Shown one piece after another: positions 7,965-15,780 of a stretch of 64,000 nt of DNA (position 1 is the stretch's first letter; each line of letters opens with the position of its first letter). The stretch lies in NCBI GenBank assembly GCA_963787425.1, contig CAWBCV010000013.1:124001-188000 (forward strand), given 5' to 3'. Origin of the DNA: AP-15 sp963787425 (GTDB taxonomy: Bacteria; Pseudomonadota; Alphaproteobacteria; ATCC43930; CGMCC-115725). The notes beneath the pieces were generated by a model. It was not told the origin of the DNA, did no database searches, and saw nothing but the letters and a program-made list of their open reading frames with translations. The translations under genes were made by a program, and so were the position numbers.

Positions 7965-9224
7965 ATGCCTAACGACCCAACGCCCGGCGCCGCCGAGCAG
8001 ACCACCATCGCGCAGCGTGGCGCCTTGCATGGTGTGCGGGTGGTGGACCTGACCCAGTTCGAGGCCGGGACGTCTTTGACCCAGACCTTGGCCTGGCTCG
8101 GCGCCGAGGTGATCAAGGTCGAGGAGCCGACGAAGGGCGAGCAGGGCCGCGGCGCCTCGACCGACAAAAAAGGCGTCGACTCGCATTATTTCATGCTGCT
8201 CAACGCCAACAAGCGCAGCGTCACTGCCAATCTGAAGACCGAGAAGGGCCGCACCCTGTTGCGCGGGCTGATCGAGAAAGCCGACGTCTTTGCCGAGAAT
8301 TTCGCTCCCGGTGTCATCGAGCGGCTCGGTTTCGGCTACGACGTGGTGCGCGAGATCAACCCTCGGATCATCTATGCCCAGGTCAAAGGGTTTGGCCAGG
8401 ACGGCCCCTATAAGAGCTTTCTCGCCTTCGACATGATCGCCCAGGCGACGGGCGGCGCGATGTCGATCACCGGCGAGCCCGATGGACGCCCGATCAAGCC
8501 CGGGCTGACAATCGGCGATACCGGAACCGGGCTGCACGGCGCGATCGGCGTCCTCGCCGCGCTATACCAGCGTCAGTTCACCGGGGAGGGCCAGCGCATC
8601 CAGCTGGCGATGCAGGAATGCGTGATCAATTATGGCCGCATCTCCTACGCCGCCCAGGCACTGTGGGGCAAAGCCGCGCCGCGCATGGGCAATCAGAGCA
8701 TCATGGGCACCAACTCGCCGAGCGAAACTTACAAGTGCAAAGGCGACGGCCCGAACGACTATTGCTACATCTATACTTCGCGCGCCAATCCGCAGCATTG
8801 GGAGCGGCTTTTGAAGATCATGGGCCGCGAAGACCTGATCGGCGACCCGAGGTTCGACAGCCCGCAAGAACGGTTCAAAAACCGTCACGTGGTCGACCAG
8901 ATGATCGCCGAGTGGACGATCCACCACGACAAGCTGGAGGTCATGCAACGGCTCGGTGAGCAGGGCATCCCCGCCGGCGCGATCATGGACACGATGGAGT
9001 TGTCGAACGATCCGGACCTCAACCGCCGGGAAATCTTCGTAACCGTCAAGCACCCGGTGCGCGGCGATTTCAAGATGCCGGGCTGGCCGGTCAAAATGAC
9101 CGGCTCCAAGGTGCCGATCACCGCCGCTCCGCTGCTCGGGGCCGATTCCGATACGGTTTATGGCGAACTGCTCGGCCTCTCGAAGGACGAACTGGCAGCC
9201 TTGCGCGAAGAGAAGGTCATCTGA
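7965..9224 (+). CDS. class III (CaiB/BaiF) CoA-transferase
   Basis: 419 residues. The chosen ATG has a strong AGGAGGG ribosome-binding site seven bases upstream; an in-frame start 25 codons earlier is poorer. Family motifs are the N-terminal GVRVVDLTQFEAG, LGAEVIKVEEP, DVFAENFAPGVIERLG and GFGQDGPYKSF. The GDTGTG motif contains Asp185, the residue that forms the CoA thioester/anhydride intermediate in formyl-CoA:oxalate CoA-transferase. Such enzymes move CoA between carboxylic acids, often as the activating step in catabolism. The next gene is 28 bases downstream and probably co-transcribed. The exact acids used cannot be told from sequence. Confidence 0.88.
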   Translation: MPNDPTPGAAEQTTIAQRGALHGVRVVDLTQFEAGTSLTQTLAWLGAEVIKVEEPTKGEQGRGASTDKKGVDSHYFMLLNANKRSVTANLKTEKGRTLLRGLIEKADVFAENFAPGVIERLGFGYDVVREINPRIIYAQVKGFGQDGPYKSFLAFDMIAQATGGAMSITGEPDGRPIKPGLTIGDTGTGLHGAIGVLAALYQRQFTGEGQRIQLAMQECVINYGRISYAAQALWGKAAPRMGNQSIMGTNSPSETYKCKGDGPNDYCYIYTSRANPQHWERLLKIMGREDLIGDPRFDSPQERFKNRHVVDQMIAEWTIHHDKLEVMQRLGEQGIPAGAIMDTMELSNDPDLNRREIFVTVKHPVRGDFKMPGWPVKMTGSKVPITAAPLLGADSDTVYGELLGLSKDELAALREEKVI

Positions 9225-9252
9225 GCCGAGAGAGGCGACCGCACGGGGCGTG

Positions 9253-10266
9253 ATGAGCACGAGCGGCGGGGCATCCTCGGTGACTGCGCCTACTCTCGGA
9301 GCGGCGTCGCCGCTTGTGCCTACTCCCCGGTGGGAGCCTGCAGCGAGCTACCCTGACCCAGCGGTTCGCACGCTCGATCCGCGCTTTGACAATATGAAGC
9401 CGCCGTTCAATGCGGCGGTTGAGCGTCTGGCGGCCGGGTTCCGCTGGGCCGAAGGCCCAGTGTGGTTCGGCGATGGCCGTTACCTGTTGTGGAGCGACAT
9501 CCCGAACAACCGGATCATGCGATGGGACGAGGAAACCGGCGCGGCGAGCGTCTATCGCAAACCCTCGAACCACGCCAACGGCAATAGCCGGGACCGCCAG
9601 GGACGGCTCATCACCTGCGAGCACGAGGGGCGGCGGGTGACGCGGACCGAATACGACGGCTCGATCACCGTCATTCTCGACCGGTTCGAGGGCAAGCGGC
9701 TCAACTCGCCAAACGACGTGGTCGTCAAATCGGACGATTCGATCTGGTTCACCGATCCGCCCTTCGGGATCCTCGGCAATTACGAGGGCGAGCGAACGGC
9801 ACCGGAATTGCCGACCAACGTCTATCGGGTAGACGGCAGGACCGGCGTCGTCACCGTCGTGACCGGCGACATCAACGGGCCGAACGGCCTTTGTTTTTCG
9901 CCCGATGAGAGCAGGCTCTATATCGTCGAGTCCCGCGCCAGGCCGCGTCTTATCAGCGTTTTCGACGTGATCGAGGACGGCACCAAACTCGCCAATAGGC
10001 GCGTTTTCATCAATGCTGGCGAGGGGACACCCGACGGCTTCCGCTGCGATGTCGAAGGCAATCTGTGGTGCGGATGGGGCATGACGCCGGGGCTCAATGG
10101 CGTCGCCGTCTTCTCCCCCGACGCGACAATGATCGGCCATATCGCGCTGCCGGAGCGCTGCGCCAATCTGTGCTTTGGCGGACGCAAACGAAACCGCTTG
10201 TTGATGGCTGCCAGCCAGTCGCTGTATTCGGTTTATGTTAACACCCAGGGAGCCCTGGGCGGCTGA
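9253..10266 (+). CDS. SMP-30/gluconolactonase/LRE family lactonase
   Basis: 337 residues with the beta-propeller motifs of the SMP-30 family: FRWAEGPVWF (metal-binding Glu), SNHANGNSRDRQGRLITCEH, LNSPNDVVVKSDDSIWFTDP (catalytic Asn/Asp region) and NGPNGLCFSPDESRLYIV. Family members hydrolyse sugar lactones or other lactones and esters with a divalent metal. The N-terminal 40 residues are Ser/Ala/Pro-rich and not clearly a signal peptide. The ATG at 9253 lies 28 bases after the CoA-transferase stop, so the two probably form one transcript, which ends at the hairpin at 10312. It could serve a ring-cleavage or sugar-acid pathway. Confidence 0.88.
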   Translation: MSTSGGASSVTAPTLGAASPLVPTPRWEPAASYPDPAVRTLDPRFDNMKPPFNAAVERLAAGFRWAEGPVWFGDGRYLLWSDIPNNRIMRWDEETGAASVYRKPSNHANGNSRDRQGRLITCEHEGRRVTRTEYDGSITVILDRFEGKRLNSPNDVVVKSDDSIWFTDPPFGILGNYEGERTAPELPTNVYRVDGRTGVVTVVTGDINGPNGLCFSPDESRLYIVESRARPRLISVFDVIEDGTKLANRRVFINAGEGTPDGFRCDVEGNLWCGWGMTPGLNGVAVFSPDATMIGHIALPERCANLCFGGRKRNRLLMAASQSLYSVYVNTQGALGG

Positions 10267-10311
10267 GCGGTCTTTGATCTGGCGAGATTAGCCTCGTAGG
10301 CCGAAACGCAA

Positions 10312-10340
10312 GGAGGGCGCCGAAGGCGCCCTCCGTCTTT
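10312..10340 (+). terminator. rho-independent terminator
   Basis: Perfect 10-base arms GGAGGGCGCC and GGCGCCCTCC with a GAA loop, followed by GTCTTT. It sits 46 bases after the lactonase stop and before the convergent cupin gene. The T-rich tail favours termination of plus-strand transcripts. Confidence 0.85.
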
Positions 10341-10358
10341 CCGAAATCAGCGCTGCCG

Positions 10359-10859
10359 CTACACGGCTTCGTAAGGGAAGCGGCGGATTTTGTCGACGTT
10401 CCGGCCCTCGATGCGGATCAGCCGGGTTGGGCCTTCGCGGCGCGGTGAATGCAGGTCGCCCTCGTTGTAGAGGTGCGCATCGCCAGGTTCCAGCGCATAC
10501 TCCTTGACGAGGCGCACCTTACCGAGCTTGTCCTCGGAGGCGGGCTCCAGCATCGACCAGTCGCTCATGATCGTCCGGCCGCGCGCCTGGCCATAAATCG
10601 CCCAGGTCGGGCCGTGATCATGCGGCTTGCTCTCCCGCGCGCCGTGATTGACGTGGCCGAGGATGCAAAACCCGAGTTCCGGATCCTCGTAGAGAATTTT
10701 CCGCTCGGGTACGCCGTCATGAAGATGCGTGCTGACAAAATCCTCGTCCTCGAGGACGTCCTGAACGAGCGCGCACACCTTCTTGCGACCCTCGACGTTG
10801 GGATCTTGCGAGAGGATCCGGTGACATTCACTGGAGAACTGTTCGAGCGTATACCCCAT
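10359..10859 (-). CDS. cupin-fold protein (cysteine dioxygenase-like)
   Basis: About 166 residues (start MGYTLEQF; a second ATG is directly upstream at 10862). It contains a cupin metal-binding pattern, HVNHGARESKPHDHGPTW, in which His-X-His is followed by a Gly/Pro turn. A later EPGDAHLYNEGDLHS segment supplies the third histidine. This arrangement resembles small cysteine-dioxygenase-type or other single-domain RmlC-like cupins that bind iron and oxidise or isomerise small molecules. It lies between the lactonase and the LLM oxidoreductase genes and shares the minus strand with the latter. The reaction is unknown; no closer family could be recognised. Confidence 0.65.
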   Translation of the reverse strand: MGYTLEQFSSECHRILSQDPNVEGRKKVCALVQDVLEDEDFVSTHLHDGVPERKILYEDPELGFCILGHVNHGARESKPHDHGPTWAIYGQARGRTIMSDWSMLEPASEDKLGKVRLVKEYALEPGDAHLYNEGDLHSPRREGPTRLIRIEGRNVDKIRRFPYEAV

Positions 10860-10937
10860 CAACCCACCTCCTCAGCTTGGAATTGCTGTTAGACAGCGTA
10901 TGCCGCTGAAATCTCCGGCACAAGAAATCGTTCGGCA

Positions 10938-11762
10938 TTAGATCCTAGATGCGAGCCTGCCGGTGCCTTCGATGACTTCATCCCAGTCGTCGACCTCGCG
11001 ATTGACCGGCGCAACCATGATGTGCTGGACCCCGGCTGCCGCAAAGGCCGCAACCCGGTCGCGCAATTCCCCCTCGTCCTTGCCGTTCCAGTGAGTCCGG
11101 ATCGAGATCGTGAATTCCGGCTCGGGGCGGTCACGGCGCAGCCGCGCCACGATAGGCGCGGCCTCGTCTGGCGTCAGCTGGCTGCCGTGCCAGCCGTCGC
11201 CGATCCGCACCGTGCGCCGGTACGCCGCCTCCGAACGCGCCCCGAACCAGATCGGGATGGGCTCGACCGGCAACGGCTGCATCGTCATCTCCGTAATCTC
11301 GGCCGGGATGTATTTGCTGCGGAACGTTACCGGGTCCTGGCTCCATACCGCCCGCATCATCGCAATGCCTTCGTCGGTGCGCCGCCCGCGTTCGTGAAAC
11401 GGCGATCCCAAAGCAGCAAATTCGGCCTCGAGCCAGCCGACACCCGCGCCGAGGATCAGCCTCCCCTCGGAGAAGTTCTGCAATGTCACCAGTTCCTTGG
11501 CGAGCGGCAGCGGGTGGCGCATCGGCAAGACCAGCACGCTGGTGCCGAGCCGCACCCGCTTGGTGACGGCGGCGGCCCAGGTCAAACTCAGCACCGGGTC
11601 GTAGAATAATGGCGAGCGGGGAAAGGTCGCCCGCGGCACGATGATGTGCTCGCTGACCCAGACATCGTCGAGCCCCATATCCTCGGCCCGCATCGCCGCG
11701 CGGCGGATCTTGTCCGGCGTCGCCTGCTCGCCGGCATGCGGCAGATGAATCCCGAGTTGCAT
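10938..11762 (-). CDS. LLM-class (luciferase-like) flavin-dependent oxidoreductase
   Basis: 274 residues of the luciferase-like monooxygenase fold: start MQLGIHLPHAGEQATPDKI, then RAEDMGLDDVWVSEHI, KRVRLGTSVLVLPMRHP, ILGAGVGWLEAEF and EPIPIWFGARSEAA. The hydrophobic barrel and the GVGW motif are typical of the F420- or FMN-dependent subgroup annotated as TIGR03619-like. The enzyme probably oxidises or oxygenates an organic substrate. It is divergent from the SDR gene, with about 70 bases between starts. Together with the nearby monooxygenase, CoA-transferase and hydrolase it suggests a degradative pathway. Confidence 0.87.
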   Translation of the reverse strand: MQLGIHLPHAGEQATPDKIRRAAMRAEDMGLDDVWVSEHIIVPRATFPRSPLFYDPVLSLTWAAAVTKRVRLGTSVLVLPMRHPLPLAKELVTLQNFSEGRLILGAGVGWLEAEFAALGSPFHERGRRTDEGIAMMRAVWSQDPVTFRSKYIPAEITEMTMQPLPVEPIPIWFGARSEAAYRRTVRIGDGWHGSQLTPDEAAPIVARLRRDRPEPEFTISIRTHWNGKDEGELRDRVAAFAAAGVQHIMVAPVNREVDDWDEVIEGTGRLASRI

Positions 11763-11832
11763 TGGCCGTCCTCCCGTGTTCGTCTCTTCTCAGACAATGC
11801 ACTGGCAATAGCAGAGACGAAAGGGGGGAACC

Positions 11833-12598
11833 ATGCGGTTCAAGGACAAGATCGCGGTCATCACCGCCTTCGCCAATGGCATCGGCCGTGAGACCGCCGA
11901 GATCATGGCCCGGGAGGGCGCCATCGTCGTTGGCGTCGACAACCACCCTGACCGCCTCGACACAGCCGTCGCAGCATTGCGCGGCGCAGGCGGGCGGGCG
12001 CACGGGCGGCTCTGCGACGCCCTCGACCAGCAACAGGTCGAAGCGACCGTGGCCTCGGTCGTGAAGGACTTCGGCGCCGTCGACATCCTGGTCAATGCTG
12101 TCGGCGGGAGCACGATCATCGCCAACTCCGGCGCGAATGTCGACGAGCTGACTTTTGAGGACTGGCAGCGGCTGATCGCCTTCAATCTGAACGGGACCTT
12201 TCTGTTCACTCATGCCGTCGTGCCGGTCATGAAAAGACGGCGGCACGGCAAAATCGTCAACCTCGCCTCAATCGCCGGGCGCGGTCTGAGCGAGTTCGAG
12301 CAGCAGCGCCTATGCCGCGGCGAAGGGCGGCATTATCGCCTTCACCCGCAAGTTGGCGTTCGAACTGGGGCAATACGGCGTCACGATCAACGCGATCGCC
12401 CCGAGCCTTACCTTGACCGAACGCATTCGCCCGCATTGGGACAAGCGCTCGCAGGAGGCGCAGGCGGCCGAGATCGCTCGCACCCCGCTGCGCCGCGTGG
12501 CAGAAGCCGCCGACCAGGCCAAGGTCATCTGCTTTCTCGCCTCGAGCGACGCCGACTTCGTGACGGGCGTCACGATCGACGTAACCGGCGGCAATTGA
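11833..12598 (+). pseudogene. SDR family oxidoreductase, one frameshift
   Basis: An ATG with AAGGGGGG upstream opens a classical short-chain dehydrogenase. Visible are ITAFANGIGRETAEIM (a TGxxxGIG-type NAD site with Ala for Gly), VDNHPDR, LVNAVGGS and IVNLASIAGRG. At about 12297-12302 the frame shifts. The catalytic segment SSAYAAAKGGIIAFTRKL (Tyr and Lys) and the rest to VTIDVTGGN are in the next frame, ending at TGA 12596-12598. A single extra base near GTTCGAGCAGC accounts for it. The joined product would be about 254 residues, the family norm. All catalytic residues survive in the two halves, so the lesion is recent or an error. Confidence 0.8.
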
Positions 12599-12634
12599 CG
12601 GCCATCGAAATTTGCCCCGAGGCCCCCTCACCCT

Positions 12635-12686
12635 CCCGGCGCTACCGCGCCGGGCCCCTCCCTCTCCCCCCTGAAGGGCGGAGAGG
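12635..12686. repeat. GC-rich double palindrome
   Basis: Hairpin CCCGGCGC/GCGCCGGG (loop TACC) at 12635-12654 is followed by CCTCTCC/GGAGAGG arms around 12661-12686. This is the style of intergenic palindromic element common in alphaproteobacteria. It separates the SDR remnant from the hydrolase gene. Confidence 0.6.
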
Positions 12687-12757
12687 CGCTTTGTCCCGGA
12701 GTTCAAGGCCGGCCCTGCCGCTATTCGGACATTAAGAAATCGAGAGGAGATCGCGTA

Positions 12758-13450
12758 ATGACGACTTTCGTTCTGATCCACGGCTCTTACCAAGGCGGCT
12801 GGATTTGGCAGCCGGCGGCGAACCGGTTGCGGGCCGCCGGGCATACGGTTTACACGCCGAGCCTCGACGGCTGCGCCGAGCGCAAGCATTCCCTCCGCCT
12901 CGGCATCACGACCGAAACCCACGCCGCCGAAATTGCCGACCTTCTGTTCTACGAAGATTTGCGCGACGTCGTTATGGTCGGCACGAGCTCGGGCGGCATG
13001 GTCCTGTGCCGTGCCGCCGAGATGGGGCGCGACCGGATCTCGCGGTTGTTCTTTGTCGATGCGCTCGCACTGCTCGATGGCGAACGGATCCGCGACATCG
13101 TCCGGCGCTCGACCGCGGTGCCGAGCGGGCTCGCCGCCGGCCCGACGCGCGAGGATGCGGAAAATCGGCTCTTCGCCGACCTCGATCCGCAGACCCGGGC
13201 ATGGGCGCTGGAGCGCTATACCCTGCATCCGATCGGGATTTACGAGAACCCGGTCAAGCTCGAAAATTTCTGGGACCAGCAATGGCAGGCGACCGTAATC
13301 TGGTGCCGCCGCGCCGCCAATCCGGGCGAAGCGCATCAGCGCCGCACCGCCAAAAAGCTCAATGCCCAATGGCACGAGCTCGACACCGGCCACTACCCGA
13401 TGCTGAGCATGCCTGACGAGCTTGGGGCGCTGTTGACCGCCAACGCCTAG
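12758..13450 (+). CDS. alpha/beta fold hydrolase
   Basis: 230 residues. It starts directly with the first beta strand and oxyanion region, TTFVLIHGSYQGGWIW. The nucleophile elbow VGTSSGGMV (Ser in G-T-S-S-G) is near residue 81, and the catalytic His is in DTGHYPMLSMPDELGALL. The upstream AGAGGAGA ribosome site is well placed. The short size and HGSYQGGWIW motif resemble esterase or plant-type hydroxynitrile lyase/salicylate esterase-like hydrolases in bacterial catabolic clusters. It is the last member of the accessory block that begins at 6491. The substrate is unknown. Soluble, no signal peptide. Confidence 0.87.
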   Translation: MTTFVLIHGSYQGGWIWQPAANRLRAAGHTVYTPSLDGCAERKHSLRLGITTETHAAEIADLLFYEDLRDVVMVGTSSGGMVLCRAAEMGRDRISRLFFVDALALLDGERIRDIVRRSTAVPSGLAAGPTREDAENRLFADLDPQTRAWALERYTLHPIGIYENPVKLENFWDQQWQATVIWCRRAANPGEAHQRRTAKKLNAQWHELDTGHYPMLSMPDELGALLTANA

Positions 13451-13457
13451 GCCGCGC

Positions 13458-13631
13458 TCAGAGTATTGCTCTTCCCGCCATTAGGCCCAACACGAGGAAG
13501 ATTACGCAGATCACGAGGAAGATAAAGAACAGGATCTTTGCGATCGCCGCGGCCGCCGCCGCGATGCCGGTGAACCCGAAGATCGCGGCGATGATCGAGA
13601 TGATGAAGAAAAACAGTGCCCATTTGAGCAT
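13458..13631 (-). CDS. DUF1328 small membrane protein
   Basis: A 57-residue protein, MLKWALFFFIISIIAAIFGF with a following Ala-rich turn (TGIAAAAAAIAKIL) and a second hydrophobic segment ending in LMAGRAIL. Two transmembrane helices and the GFTGIA motif identify the DUF1328 (YtjA-like) family. These short inner-membrane proteins are widespread in proteobacteria and have no established role, though they are often seen in stress contexts. A fair AGGA ribosome site lies upstream of the ATG. It is convergent with the preceding hydrolase gene and divergent from threonine synthase. Confidence 0.88.
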   Translation of the reverse strand: MLKWALFFFIISIIAAIFGFTGIAAAAAAIAKILFFIFLVICVIFLVLGLMAGRAIL

Positions 13632-13761
13632 ATCAACGGTCCTGGAAAGTCGCTGCTGAAGATATAATGTCCAGTCGGGCAGTGTCGTTCCAACGGGACG
13701 CAGGGGTCTCTTCCACCCCGTAGGCGGGCTGCCTTATCCTGAGGACCGCAGGGAGGGTTCC

Positions 13762-15039
13762 ATGGTTGAGTGGACGGGCGGCGCGCTGCCGACATTCGTG
13801 ACGCATCTGGAGTGCAGTCTGACTGGGGAGCGCTACCCGGCGGATACTTTGCAGACGCTCTCAAAGGCTGGCCGACCGTTATTGGTGCGCTACGACCTCG
13901 ATGGTGTCGGGCGGGCGCTGCCGCGCGAGATGCTCGCCGAACGGCCGCTGAGCCTCTGGCGGTATCGCGAGCTGTTGCCGGTGCGCCAGCCGGGTGATGT
14001 GGTTTCACTCGGCGAGGTGGTGACCCCGCTGATATTGCTGCCGCGCATTGCCGCCCGGCTCGGCGGCGGCGAGATCCTGATGAAGGACGAAGGCCGCCTG
14101 CCGACCGGATCTTTCAAGGCGCGCGGGCTGGCGCTCGCCGTTTCGATGGCCAAGGAGCTCGGGGTCGCGACGATGGCGATGCCGACCAACGGCAATGCCG
14201 GGGCGGCGATGGCCGCCTACTGTTCGCGCGCCGGCATCAAATCCTATGTCTTCTGTCCCGACGATACGCCAGCGGTCAATGTCAGGGAGATCGCGATGCA
14301 GGGCGCCGAGGTGTTTCTCGTCAACGGGCTGATCGACGATTGCGGCAAGCTGGTCAGCGAGGGCGAACGGGAAGTCGGCTGGTTCAACTGCTCGACCCTG
14401 CGAGAGCCCTACCGCATCGAGGGCAAGAAGACGATGGGCATCGAGCTCGCCGAACAACTCAGCTGGGAATTGCCGGACGTAATCTTCTATCCGACCGGCG
14501 GCGGCACCGGAATTATCGGCATGTGGAAGGCCTTCGCCGAACTCGAGGCAATCGGCTGGATCGGGCCGAAACGGCCGCGCATGGTCGTGGTCCAGGCAAC
14601 CGGGTGCGCGCCGATGGTCAAGGCCTGGAAGGAAGGTGCGGAACACGCCCCACGATGGGAGAACGCCCACACCTTCGCCGCCGGCATTCGCGTGCCGCAA
14701 GCGGTCGGCGATTTTCTGATCCTGCGTGCGGTGCGAGAAAGCGGCGGGTTTGCCAGCGCCGTCAGTGACGATGCGATCGCCGAAGCGTGGCGGGAGGTTG
14801 CCGCCGAGGAAGGGATTTTGTTGTGTCCCGAAGGCGCAGCGACCTACGCCGCCTACAAGCAAGCGCTCGTCGAGGGACGGGTTCGTCCCGACGAGCGGGT
14901 CGTTCTGTTCAACTGCGCCAGCGGTCTCAAATACCCGATGCCCGAAGCGGGCACGCCATTGAAGCTGGGCAGCGAGATCGATTGGAAAAAATTGACTGGA
15001 GCCGCTCCGACCTCCGGTGGCCCGACGCAAGGGCGGTGA
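13762..15039 (+). CDS. threonine synthase-like PLP enzyme
   Basis: 425 residues of fold-type II PLP enzymes. An N-terminal HLECSLTGERYPAD region is typical of the plant-type threonine synthase branch. GEVVTPLI is followed by DEGRLPTGSFKARGL with the PLP-binding Lys119, MPTNGNAGAAMAAY and the phosphate-cradle PTGGGTGIIGMWK. The enzyme would convert O-phosphohomoserine to threonine in the cytoplasm, but other carbon-oxygen lyases of this group cannot be excluded. Its TGA overlaps the ATG of the small lipoprotein gene, and RidA follows. RidA deaminates the 2-aminoacrylate-type by-products of PLP enzymes, which makes the neighbourhood coherent. Confidence 0.85.
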   Translation: MVEWTGGALPTFVTHLECSLTGERYPADTLQTLSKAGRPLLVRYDLDGVGRALPREMLAERPLSLWRYRELLPVRQPGDVVSLGEVVTPLILLPRIAARLGGGEILMKDEGRLPTGSFKARGLALAVSMAKELGVATMAMPTNGNAGAAMAAYCSRAGIKSYVFCPDDTPAVNVREIAMQGAEVFLVNGLIDDCGKLVSEGEREVGWFNCSTLREPYRIEGKKTMGIELAEQLSWELPDVIFYPTGGGTGIIGMWKAFAELEAIGWIGPKRPRMVVVQATGCAPMVKAWKEGAEHAPRWENAHTFAAGIRVPQAVGDFLILRAVRESGGFASAVSDDAIAEAWREVAAEEGILLCPEGAATYAAYKQALVEGRVRPDERVVLFNCASGLKYPMPEAGTPLKLGSEIDWKKLTGAAPTSGGPTQGR

Positions 15040-15296
15040 TGCGGTCGATGCCGAAATGCCCGATCCGGGCCGCCGGGATCGCAGTTTTATTTTGCCTTAC
15101 AGCTTGCACCGGGCCGCCATGGACGCTCGACCAATCGCCCGATGGGATAACCTTGCGGTGGTATCCCGACAACACACCGAATGCGGTAGCGGATTCGGTT
15201 GCCCAGGTTCATTGCCATTCATTAGGCAAGAATGCCGAATTGATTGCTTACGATCAAAACGGCAGTGCACAGATTGGCAGATATCTGTGCCGATGA
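15039..15296 (+). CDS. small lipoprotein
   Basis: 85 codons. The ATG overlaps the threonine synthase stop (TGATG). A signal peptide with hydrophobic IAVLFCL is followed by a lipobox LTAC, so the mature protein would begin at Cys23 and be lipidated. The mature part is about 62 residues, with WTLDQSPDGITLRWYPD and two further cysteines (VHCHSLG and the penultimate YLCR). I do not recognise a named family; similar short lipoproteins of unknown function occur in alphaproteobacteria. The GITLRWYPDN strand and a later GSAQIGRYLC strand suggest a small beta-rich domain. Probably co-transcribed with its neighbours. Confidence 0.75.
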   Translation: MRSMPKCPIRAAGIAVLFCLTACTGPPWTLDQSPDGITLRWYPDNTPNAVADSVAQVHCHSLGKNAELIAYDQNGSAQIGRYLCR

Positions 15297-15315
15297 CACA
15301 GCAGGAGACCACGAC

Positions 15316-15780
15316 ATGAGCATCGAGCAGCGGCTAAAGGAGTTGGGACTGACACTGCCGCAAGTCGGCGGCCCGCTCGGGAACTATGTCCACGCCAAGC
15401 GCGCGGGCAACCTGCTCTACCTCTCTGGCAAGGGCCCACCCGACAACCCAGGCGGCACAATGCCGAAAGGCAAGCTCGGCGCTGGCATGTCGATCGACGA
15501 GGGATATCGTCACGCGCGCGGCGTGGGGCTCGTGCTGATCGCGGCGATCAAGGATGCGCTCGGCGGCGATCTCGATCGCGTCGAGGGCATCGTCAAAGTG
15601 CTCGGAATGGTCAACGCCGCCCCCGATTTCGAGGATCATCCCAAAGTCGTCAATGGCTGCTCGGATCTCTTTGTCGAGGTGTTCGGCGAACAGGGCCGCC
15701 ATGCGCGCTCCGCCGTCGGCATGAGCTCGCTGCCCGGCGGGATACCGGTCGAAATCGAGGTCATTGTCGCGGTCAGGTGA
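15316..15780 (+). CDS. RidA family (YjgF/TdcF) deaminase
   Basis: 154 residues. The ATG has GCAGGAGA upstream. Motifs are VHAKRAGNLLYLSGKGP, YRHARGVGLVLIAAIKDALG, VEGIVKVLGMVNAAPDF and the C-terminal RHARSAVGMSSLPGGIPVEIEVI, with the family's conserved Arg/Gly substrate-pocket residues. It belongs to the longer YjgH/Rid-subgroup seen in alphaproteobacteria. RidA proteins hydrolyse reactive enamine/imine intermediates released by PLP enzymes. Lying 19 bases after the lipoprotein gene and two genes after a PLP enzyme fits that role. The 3' end overlaps the possible TTG start of the transporter. Confidence 0.9.
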   Translation: MSIEQRLKELGLTLPQVGGPLGNYVHAKRAGNLLYLSGKGPPDNPGGTMPKGKLGAGMSIDEGYRHARGVGLVLIAAIKDALGGDLDRVEGIVKVLGMVNAAPDFEDHPKVVNGCSDLFVEVFGEQGRHARSAVGMSSLPGGIPVEIEVIVAVR

